Below are positions 1-5,716 of a DNA stretch of 6,566 nt, piece by piece. Location: positions 1-6,566 of the forward strand of contig JAICGT010000073.1 in the NCBI GenBank assembly GCA_025922995.1. Reading direction: 5' to 3'. This DNA is from Fimbriimonadales bacterium. Its GTDB lineage: Bacteria > Armatimonadota > Fimbriimonadia > Fimbriimonadales > ATM1. Both the position numbers and the translations under genes were made by a program. Below the pieces are notes generated by a model. The model saw nothing but the letters and a program-made list of their open reading frames with translations. It ran no database searches and was not told the DNA's origin. How positions within the stretch are numbered: position 1 is the stretch's first letter; each line of letters starts with the position of its first letter.

Positions 1-827
1 CTCTCAAGGGTGCGGATTACGCCGGCGGCAACCACGCTTCCGCGGATTGCCGTAACGCTGTCCGGCGTCACGACCCCGCCGGGACGAACATTTAGGTGGT
101 CTATTGCGATCGCGTTGCCCGCGGTTGTTCCGCCGACAAAGAACCGTATCGCGCTAGGCGTGGACCCTGAAGACAGGAACCAGTCGATCGGCTGTTCGGC
201 GTAGGTCACGCCTGTGGCCATGTTAGTCATCGTCGTATAAAGTATCTCTCGCGTGTCGACATCGAACGTGGTCGAGAAGCGGAACCACTGGTTTGTCGGC
301 AGAAAGCGCCATTGCGTGTTTGGGTACACATTGGTTCCATTCATGACACCGAGCGCATCTGCGACTTCGTAGCCGTAGTGCCACTGCGTCGGCGTTTGCC
401 CGTTCGGCCATTGGGCAGTCGCATTGAATGTCGCTGCCGTTTCGCCAGGCTGAAGCGAGAACTTGGCAATATTGTTCGTAGCCGGGGGGACGCCGTTGTA
501 CTTGACGTTCATCATATACGAAACTGTCCACAGGTCGGCCGTACCGAACGCGTTCGCCTTCTCGACGCGAGCATAAGTCTGGTTAGCGCCGCAGACGCCC
601 GCGATAAACTGGCCCTGTCCCAGGGGGTTATTGGCGAAGCCCAACGCATTGGCCGGGTAGTCGTATACCCTGAAGTCCGGTAGCCCGGGAGTCGGGTTGA
701 TCCAACCTTGCTGGCCCGACAGAACGATTCCGGCTGATGTGCCGTTGTAAGGGGGAGACTCGAATCCGTCTCCGTAAAGGGCGGCGGCGCAGCCAAGCGC
801 GATGGTAAGTGTAAGTGATCTTTTCAT
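1..827 (-). CDS. Secreted beta-sandwich (lectin/LamG-like) protein, 3' end beyond the window
   Basis: The reading frame is open from an ATG at 827 to the left edge: 275 codons without a stop, so the C-terminus is missing. The start is supported by AGAGG (835-839) seven bases upstream. Residues 1-19 look like a Sec signal peptide: MKRS, a hydrophobic run LTLTIALGCAAAL, and likely cleavage near ALYG/DG. The mature part opens with DGFESPPYNGTSAG and is rich in Gly, Asn, Thr and aromatic residues, with two cysteines (13 in the signal peptide, 79 in the mature part). It ends its presumed jelly-roll domain with IAIDHLNV (240-247), resembling the last strand of concanavalin-like domains. A tail VTPDSVTAIRGSVVAAG follows, reminiscent of secreted proteins of Planctomycetota or Armatimonadota. 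No catalytic motif is visible. Function is unknown; a surface or extracellular carbohydrate-binding or structural role is inference. A C-terminal sorting signal such as PEP-CTERM cannot be checked because that end lies outside the window. Confidence 0.85.
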   Translation of the reverse strand, partial: MKRSLTLTIALGCAAALYGDGFESPPYNGTSAGIVLSGQQGWINPTPGLPDFRVYDYPANALGFANNPLGQGQFIAGVCGANQTYARVEKANAFGTADLWTVSYMMNVKYNGVPPATNNIAKFSLQPGETAATFNATAQWPNGQTPTQWHYGYEVADALGVMNGTNVYPNTQWRFLPTNQWFRFSTTFDVDTREILYTTMTNMATGVTYAEQPIDWFLSSGSTPSAIRFFVGGTTAGNAIAIDHLNVRPGGVVTPDSVTAIRGSVVAAGVIRTLE

Positions 828-834
828 TCTTGAA

Positions 835-839
835 CCTCT
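835..839 (-). promoter_or_regulatory. Ribosome binding site of the secreted-protein gene
   Basis: On the minus strand the sequence reads AGAGG followed by seven bases (TTCAAGA) and then ATG at 827. This is near-optimal Shine-Dalgarno spacing and fixes the start of the secreted protein. The same bases can pair with CCTCT at 846-850, as described under the leader repeats. Confidence 0.75.
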
Positions 840-892
840 GTATCAAGAGGCGATGCGCCTCCAAGGAGATACATCCTTAACCGTTGTATCAA
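839..892 (-). repeat. Cluster of short inverted and direct repeats in the leader of the secreted-protein gene
   Basis: Seen directly: a perfect 6-bp inverted repeat GAGGCG-ATG-CGCCTC (847-861); a 5-bp one AAGGA/TCCTT (863-867 and 874-878); TGTATCAA repeated directly at 839-846 and 885-892; and one inverted copy of its TGTATC core (GATACA, 868-873). In minus-strand RNA the arm CCUCU (846-850) is shared: it can pair into the GAGGCG/CGCCUC hairpin or with the AGAGG ribosome binding site (835-839). The two structures are mutually exclusive. This could be a translational switch or a protein operator. Short repeats like these also arise by chance in a region of this size, so the functional reading is speculative. 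Confidence 0.35.
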
Positions 893-893
893 T

Positions 894-922
894 TTGTCTT
901 ACGCCGTCCTCTTGGTGATCAT
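894..922 (+). promoter_or_regulatory. Weak candidate promoter for the glycan operon
   Basis: TTGTCT at 894-899 and GATCAT at 917-922 are separated by 17 bases, the ideal sigma-70 spacing. Each matches the consensus at four of six positions. It lies 34 bases upstream of the GTG start of the dehydrogenase and points the right way. A match of this quality is common by chance, and the host's promoter consensus is unknown. Confidence 0.2.
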
Positions 923-940
923 GCGGCACATCGCCGGAAA

Positions 941-945
941 AGGAG
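941..945 (+). promoter_or_regulatory. Ribosome binding site of the dehydrogenase gene
   Basis: AGGAG (within AAAAGGAG, 938-945) lies ten bases before the GTG at 956. It is the best Shine-Dalgarno sequence near the N-terminus and supports the GTG as the start. The spacing is slightly long but acceptable. Confidence 0.65.
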
Positions 946-955
946 CATTTAGAAG

Positions 956-2314
956 GTGCAGGCAATAGAATTGAATAGCGGTACAAGGTTGTCCGACGGT
1001 GCCGGAGCGGAAACGGCACTGTCGGTCGCGGTTTGCGGAGCGGGCTATGTCGGCCTCTCGTCGGCGCTAGCGTTGGCACACGTGGGGCACAGCGTCACCT
1101 GCGTCGATGTCGACAAGAAAAAGATAGCTAAGCTCAGCGCCGGTGAGCTGCCGTTTTATGAGCCGCATGCACAAGCTCTGCTCGTGAGCCTTGCGGACAG
1201 GATTTCCTTCACAACCGACTTCGCGGATCTGCGGGGCTCGGATGTGGCAATTATCGCCGTCGGCACGCCTACCTTCGAGGACGGCACGTCCGACCTCAGT
1301 GCACTGTGGTCTGTGGTCGAGGAGATTCGAGCGCTCGCAGATAGCTCGCCGATGCTCTTGATTAATAAGTCGACCGCGCCGATCGGCAGCGTTCGAAAGA
1401 TCCAGCAAAAGCTTCGATCGACGCCGTTGATCACCGCGGTGTCCAGTCCGGAATTCCTTCGACAGGGCTTCGCACTACGCGACACACTGTATCCGGAGCG
1501 GATCGTGGTCGGTTGCGATGACGCACGAGCAGAAAGTGTCCTCCGTAAGCTCTATGCACCGATCGTGGATCAATCTTTTCCCGAGCCGCCCTTCTTGCCC
1601 CGGCCGAACGGATACGATAAACCGGCTTGGGTCTGCACGGACAGTGCATCTGCAGAATTGACTAAATACGCCGCAAACGCATTCCTTGCGACTAAGATCA
1701 GTTTCATCAATGAAATTGCCGAATTGGCGGAGCTGGTCGGGGCGGACGTTACCGACGTCGCCCACGGAATTGGTTTAGACAGGAGGATCGGCAACGATTT
1801 TCTCATGGCCGGCCTTGGCTGGGGCGGATCCTGCTTTCCCAAGGATACGCTCGCTCTTGTTGCGTCGGGCCGAAGGCTCGGCGCGCCGATGGAGATCGTG
1901 GGCGCGGCAAGGTCTACAAATCAGCGCCAGCGCGAGCGATTTGTCCGCAAGCTAAACGACCTCGTAGGTGGACTTGACGGCAAGAAGATCGTGCTGCTAG
2001 GAATGACGTTCAAGCCGGGAACCGATGATCTACGTGATGCGCCGAGTCTTCACATTGCCCGGCTGTTGATCGACTTCGGCGCGGAAGTCGAAATGCACGA
2101 CCCTGTGGCCCGACCGGGCGATATTATCGCGCTGGCAAAGAATGCCGACGCAATCGCACTGGTCACGGAATGGCCCGTTTATTCCGAACTCGATTGGCGA
2201 CCGATCGCATCGGCAATGCGAGGCAATGTCGTGTTAGACGGTCGCAACGCACTCGATATTAACGCAATACAAGACGCCGGCTTGCACTTGACCGGCATGG
2301 GAGTTACAAGATGA
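956..2314 (+). CDS. ugd: UDP-glucose 6-dehydrogenase family protein
   Basis: This cytoplasmic enzyme of 452 residues, normal for the family, is predicted to oxidise UDP-glucose to UDP-glucuronate in two NAD-dependent steps, supplying an acidic sugar for surface glycans. Seen in order: Rossmann motif GAGYVG (28-33) with acidic DVD (51-53) for the NAD ribose; GELPFYEP (63-70); VGTP (102-105); NKST (137-140); SPEFLRQG (164-171, where many homologues have REG); the central helix ELTKYAANAFLATK (234-247) with conserved Lys237 and Asn241; GWGGSCFPKD (288-297) carrying catalytic Cys293; and GMTFKPGTDDLRDAPS (349-364) opening the C-terminal UDP-binding domain, with VLDGRN (426-431). The start is a GTG backed by AGGAG; a TTG at 989 is the only nearby alternative, and the Rossmann fold begins at about residue 21 either way. 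The stop overlaps the next start as ATGA. A different nucleotide-sugar substrate (GDP-mannose, UDP-HexNAc) is possible but less likely given the Ugd-like central helix. Confidence 0.93.
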   Translation: MQAIELNSGTRLSDGAGAETALSVAVCGAGYVGLSSALALAHVGHSVTCVDVDKKKIAKLSAGELPFYEPHAQALLVSLADRISFTTDFADLRGSDVAIIAVGTPTFEDGTSDLSALWSVVEEIRALADSSPMLLINKSTAPIGSVRKIQQKLRSTPLITAVSSPEFLRQGFALRDTLYPERIVVGCDDARAESVLRKLYAPIVDQSFPEPPFLPRPNGYDKPAWVCTDSASAELTKYAANAFLATKISFINEIAELAELVGADVTDVAHGIGLDRRIGNDFLMAGLGWGGSCFPKDTLALVASGRRLGAPMEIVGAARSTNQRQRERFVRKLNDLVGGLDGKKIVLLGMTFKPGTDDLRDAPSLHIARLLIDFGAEVEMHDPVARPGDIIALAKNADAIALVTEWPVYSELDWRPIASAMRGNVVLDGRNALDINAIQDAGLHLTGMGVTR

Positions 2315-3438
2315 GACCGAAAAGAATCGCTCTTTATTCTCACGACACGATGGGCCTCGGGCACATTCGAAGAAACTTGCTGATTGCACGAAGTCTTTCG
2401 GCGCTCGATCCCGAGCCTGCGATTCTCCTCATATCCGGTGTACCGGAGAGCCTTCGTCTTCCGAGGCCAAGATGCGCCGACGTGCTCGCGCTGCCAGGTT
2501 ACAAGAAACTGCTCAATGGCGAATATACGAGTCGGTCCCTCCCGATTCCTCTTGATGAGTTGACTTCTCTTCGCGCGGCAACAATCGAACGTGCGCTCCA
2601 GGAATTCCAACCGGACGCGCTCATTGTGGACAAGGTGCCAGGCGGCGCACGCAACGAATTGCTTCCCTCCCTCAAGGCCTTGAAAGACCGAGGTACGAGG
2701 GCAATCCTTGGTTTGCGCGACATCCTCGACGATGCGGAGTCGACAAAACGGGAATGGGAAGCAAACAACTTTGAAGCTCTAGTAGCCGACTACTTCGACG
2801 ACATTTGGGTTTACGGTGATCCAAACGTTTTTGATGTGCGTACCGAGTACGCTTTTTCGCAGCAATTGCGCGAACGAGCAACGTACACAGGCTACCTCGC
2901 ACCTGCGCCGGTCTCCAGCTCTAGAGTCGCAGACAAAGCCCTCTGCCTCGTCGGCGGCGGCCAAGACGGATACGACCTTGCCAAAGCCTTTTTAAGCGCC
3001 GACTACGGCGACGCGAAGCAGGGTGTATTGATTACGGGGCCATTCATGCCCGAGAACGAGCTTGCCGACCTCGCGGCTGAGGCTCGAAAACGAAAAAACG
3101 TCACTGTCAGGCGCTTCGAAAACGTCGGCCCACACCTTAGTCGCGCAAATCGAATCGTTTCGATGGGAGGATACAACACGGTGTGCGAAATCCTCGCCAA
3201 TCGAAAGCCTGCGCTCATCGTTCCGCGGAGCAAGCCTCGCCTGGAACAGACGATCCGTGCCGAGCGGCTAGCCGCCCGCAATGCCGTGGCCGCGCTCTCG
3301 ATGGAACAACTGAGCTCCGATGCGATTTCCGAGTACCTTAACAGGCGCGAGGACGAACATCGGGAACTGAGTATCGACCTAAATGGATGCAGCCGCCTAT
3401 TGCACAACTTTCGGAGGGGAGAATCAATTGGAGTCTAA
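2311..3438 (+). CDS. Predicted glycosyltransferase, MurG/GT-B-like, COG4671 type
   Basis: This 375-residue cytoplasmic protein lacks a signal peptide and membrane segments. The N-terminus SHDTMGLGHIRRN (10-22) is the glycine-rich acceptor loop typical of the COG4671 predicted glycosyltransferases. VDKVPGGARNEL (106-117) and GLRDILDD (134-141) follow in the N-terminal domain. The C-terminal domain has GGGQDGYDLAKAF (215-227), a nucleotide-sugar-binding-like segment SMGGYNTVCEIL (284-295), and KPALIVPRSKPRLEQ (299-313), in the place where MurG-like enzymes contact the donor sugar. The ATG overlaps the dehydrogenase stop by four bases, so translation is probably coupled. Donor and acceptor are unknown; sitting behind a UDP-glucose dehydrogenase makes a UDP-sugar donor plausible, which is inference. 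Its last 11 bases overlap the next gene and contain that gene's TTG start; the GGAGGGGA ribosome binding site lies just upstream, inside this coding sequence. Confidence 0.85.
   Translation: MRPKRIALYSHDTMGLGHIRRNLLIARSLSALDPEPAILLISGVPESLRLPRPRCADVLALPGYKKLLNGEYTSRSLPIPLDELTSLRAATIERALQEFQPDALIVDKVPGGARNELLPSLKALKDRGTRAILGLRDILDDAESTKREWEANNFEALVADYFDDIWVYGDPNVFDVRTEYAFSQQLRERATYTGYLAPAPVSSSRVADKALCLVGGGQDGYDLAKAFLSADYGDAKQGVLITGPFMPENELADLAAEARKRKNVTVRRFENVGPHLSRANRIVSMGGYNTVCEILANRKPALIVPRSKPRLEQTIRAERLAARNAVAALSMEQLSSDAISEYLNRREDEHRELSIDLNGCSRLLHNFRRGESIGV
3413..3420 (+). promoter_or_regulatory. Strong ribosome binding site that decides the start of the first GT4 gene
   Basis: GGAGGGGA lies inside the end of the upstream glycosyltransferase gene, seven bases before the TTG at 3428. 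It is the strongest Shine-Dalgarno sequence in the window and sits downstream of the ATG at 3383. It therefore selects the TTG rather than that ATG. Confidence 0.8.
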
Positions 3439-4630
3439 AGTCGCATACGTCGTAAAGCGCTATCCGAGATTTTCTGAGACGTTCATTGTGAATGAAATTC
3501 TCGGGCACGAGAGCGCCGGCCTGGAAATAGGTATTTTCAGTGTACGGCCACCGATCGACACGCACTTTCAGGATGTGATCTCCCGTGTGAAGGCGCCGGT
3601 CGAATATATTCCTAGCGACAATGTTCGCGCGGCGGAGTTGTGGCTGGCGATGCAACAGTGTGCCGCAGCCTGTTCGAGTGATTGGCGCGCGCTAGACGCG
3701 TTCATTGGCGAGCCGGTGCTAAATCTCTACCAAGGAATCGTTCTTGCGCGAAAACTCAAGGAAGGCGGCTATACGCATATTCACGCGCACTTTGCGAGCG
3801 TCGCAACATCTATCGCTCGCATTGCATCGCGCTTGGCGAACATCCCATACACTTTTACGGCACACGCCAAGGACATCTTCCACGAGTCAGTTGTCGAGGA
3901 AGACATCCGCACAAAAATAGCGGACGCTCTCGGTGTTGTGACGGTTAGCCGATTCAACGTCGAAAATCTGACCGAGCGATTCCCCGAGTCTGCGAGCAAG
4001 ATTCTACTCATATATAACGGAATCGACCTAGACAGATTCACGTACCACGATCCCGACCATCGAGACAGAACCATCGTCTTCGTTGGCCGTCTTGTTGAAA
4101 AAAAGGGTTTGCCGACGCTCGTACAAGCCTGTGGAATCCTAAAGGATCGCGGCGTCGATTTTCGATGTCGAATAATAGGAACAGGTGAGGAAGAGGAAAC
4201 TATAAAGTCCGCAATTTCAGACAGCAGCGTAGAACAATTCGTCGACATGGTTGGGCCATTGCCACAGGCCGACGTGGCGAAAGAAATCGCAAAAGCTTCG
4301 GTCGTCGCGGCACCTTGCGTCGTGGGTGCCGACGGAAATCGAGACGGCCTGCCTACCGTGATCCTAGAGGCGATGGCGCTTGGGACGCCCTGTGTATCCA
4401 CCGACGTGACGGGTATTCCTGAGGTCGTGAAACACGGTGATACAGGACTCATCGTCCCACAATACGATGCCGTTGCCTTGGCCGATGCAATGTTGCGACT
4501 AATCGACGACGCAGAAATGCGCAGGCATTATGCGGAGTCCGGTCGGCGCCTAATCGAACGTGAATTCGATGCGACGATTAACACCGGCAAACAGCGTGGT
4601 CTATTCAGCCGAGCCGAGGTAGCGGTTTGA
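3428..4630 (+). CDS. GT4 glycosyltransferase, WcaL-like (colanic-acid type)
   Basis: The protein is 400 residues from the TTG at 3428. That start has GGAGGGGA at ideal spacing and places the family's hallmark N-terminus, KVAYVVKRYPRFSETFIVNEI, within the first 25 residues. Starting at the ATG at 3383 would add 15 residues (MDAAAYCTTFGGENQ) unlike this family. Other motifs, numbered from the TTG: HIHAHFAS (117-124), FTAHAKDIF (143-151), YNGIDLDRF (196-204), FVGRLVEKKG (218-227), IIGTGEEEE (249-257), and the GT4 donor-binding segment DGLPTVILEAMALGTP (306-321). In the E-x7-E motif the first Glu is Asp306 and the second is Glu314, a variation tolerated in this subfamily. A retaining GT-B enzyme adding a sugar to a lipid-linked or exported glycan is expected; the exact sugar is unknown. 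It overlaps the previous gene by 11 bases and the next by 4. Confidence 0.9.
   Translation: MESKVAYVVKRYPRFSETFIVNEILGHESAGLEIGIFSVRPPIDTHFQDVISRVKAPVEYIPSDNVRAAELWLAMQQCAAACSSDWRALDAFIGEPVLNLYQGIVLARKLKEGGYTHIHAHFASVATSIARIASRLANIPYTFTAHAKDIFHESVVEEDIRTKIADALGVVTVSRFNVENLTERFPESASKILLIYNGIDLDRFTYHDPDHRDRTIVFVGRLVEKKGLPTLVQACGILKDRGVDFRCRIIGTGEEEETIKSAISDSSVEQFVDMVGPLPQADVAKEIAKASVVAAPCVVGADGNRDGLPTVILEAMALGTPCVSTDVTGIPEVVKHGDTGLIVPQYDAVALADAMLRLIDDAEMRRHYAESGRRLIEREFDATINTGKQRGLFSRAEVAV
4616..4620 (+). promoter_or_regulatory. Ribosome binding site of the second GT4 gene
   Basis: GAGGT lies six bases before the TTG at 4627, inside the end of the preceding gene. It supports initiation at that TTG rather than at the ATG at 4648, which would remove the first beta strand. 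Confidence 0.6.
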
Positions 4631-5715
4631 GAATCGCATACGTTTGCATGGATCCCGGAATCTCGGCCGAGGGGACAAAGGGCGCAAGCGTGCATGTTCG
4701 TGAAATGATGGCTGCGTTCAGAGAGCTAGATCACGTCGTCGACCTCTTCTCCCCACGGTCGGGTGCGCTTCTTTCGCCGATAGGCGGCAAGACCGCTGCA
4801 GACCGTGAGGAAAAGCAATTGTCAGCTAACCGCGAGCTTTCCGATGAGCTAGAGCGGAAAGGTCCATACGATCTCGTATACGAGAGGCATAGCCTTTTCG
4901 CGCATGCAGGTATGGAGTTCGCCAAAGCGCATGGTATCCCCGGCGTCCTAGAAATAAACTCGCCGCTAATCGACGAACAATCGCGCCATCGTACGCTAGT
5001 AAACAGTTTTGCTGCGAAGGAGTCTGCTGCTCGGTCTTTTGACGCGGCGTCGAAAATCCTACTCGTAAGTTCGGGCCTGATCTCTTATATGCTCGAACAT
5101 TGTGCGAACCCCAACTTCCAGGTCTGCCCAAATGGCATTTCGCCGGAGCGCTTTCCCGAAAACCTACGGCCAACGAGGCCCGATACGCGATTTACAGTCG
5201 GTTTTCTCGGGACACTAAAACCCTGGCATGGCATTGAAATCCTCCTTGAAGCCTTCCTAGCTGCCAGACGCGATGAACCGAATATTCGCCTTCTGGTTAT
5301 TGGTGACGGGCCGATGGCGAACCTCCTCGAAGATGTTGACGGGGTAGAAATGACGGGAGCCGTCGACCCGATGGACGTCCCCGGTTTGTTGGCATCGATG
5401 AACGCTGGCCTAGCACCCTATCCCAAGCAAGAGCCGTTCTATTTCTCGCCACTCAAAATCGTCGAATACATGGCAGCCGGCCTGCCGGTGATTGCATCTC
5501 GCATTGGCGATATCCCGATGGTGATAGCTGACAATGTCGACGGCATTCTGGTTGACCCGGGAGATCGACAGGCACTTACGGATTCGATACTACACCTGAT
5601 GCACGACCAGGAGCTTTGTTCTCGGATGGGCGGGAACGCCAGGCGAAAAGTGATGTCGGAATTCACCTGGAAGACCGTCGCCGAAAGGGCTCTGAACGTA
5701 GAGGTGCCGGCCTAG
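4627..5715 (+). CDS. GT4 glycosyltransferase
   Basis: This 362-residue cytoplasmic GT-B protein starts at a TTG that overlaps the preceding stop (TTGA) and is preceded by GAGGT. The first beta strand RIAYVCMDPG begins at residue 2, which supports this start. Motifs in order: GTKGASVHVREM (16-27), the acceptor-side loop of GT4 enzymes; YERHSLFAHAG (85-95); EINSPLIDEQ (109-118); PNGISPERF (168-176); VGFLGTLKPWHGIEILLEAF (191-210) opening the donor domain; VIGDGP (224-229); and FYFSPLKIVEYMAAGLPVIA (271-290). The usual first Glu of E-x7-E is Tyr272 here and the second is Glu280; the FSPLK-EYMA form is a recognised variant of GT4 enzymes. The protein is probably the second GT4 step in assembling the same glycan. 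It ends in TAG, and the exporter starts one base later. Donor and linkage cannot be read from sequence. Confidence 0.88.
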   Translation: MRIAYVCMDPGISAEGTKGASVHVREMMAAFRELDHVVDLFSPRSGALLSPIGGKTAADREEKQLSANRELSDELERKGPYDLVYERHSLFAHAGMEFAKAHGIPGVLEINSPLIDEQSRHRTLVNSFAAKESAARSFDAASKILLVSSGLISYMLEHCANPNFQVCPNGISPERFPENLRPTRPDTRFTVGFLGTLKPWHGIEILLEAFLAARRDEPNIRLLVIGDGPMANLLEDVDGVEMTGAVDPMDVPGLLASMNAGLAPYPKQEPFYFSPLKIVEYMAAGLPVIASRIGDIPMVIADNVDGILVDPGDRQALTDSILHLMHDQELCSRMGGNARRKVMSEFTWKTVAERALNVEVPA

Positions 5716-5716
5716 A

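Larger units (their letters stand above)
828..955. promoter_or_regulatory. Divergent intergenic region
   Basis: This 128-bp stretch separates the minus-strand secreted-protein gene from the plus-strand glycan operon and must carry the promoters of both unless they are transcribed from farther away. No open frame of note lies in it. For the plus strand the best promoter-like pair is TTGTCT (894-899), 17 bases, then GATCAT (917-922). Each box matches the sigma-70 consensus at only four of six positions, so this is weak. For the minus strand TTGATA (887-892) resembles a -35 box, but no good -10 follows at the right distance. The half of the region next to the minus-strand gene is rich in inverted repeats. 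Confidence 0.5.

Noticed and set aside
312..683. 123-codon plus-strand open frame opposite the secreted-protein gene
   Set aside because: The minus-strand frame has a signal peptide, a good ribosome binding site and 275 open codons. The plus-strand product is Arg- and Val-rich with no recognisable features.
789..827. Lipoprotein signal (ALGC) in the secreted protein
   Set aside because: Cys13 follows A-L-G, which fits the lipobox poorly, and the hydrophobic stretch before it is too short. A signal peptidase I site after about residue 16-19 fits better.
3781..4452. 223-codon open frame on the minus strand inside the first GT4 gene
   Set aside because: It lies fully antisense to a well-supported GT4 gene, its translation is rich in Ser, Thr, Arg and Pro without domain motifs, and it has no convincing ribosome binding site. 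It is a shadow of plus-strand codon bias.
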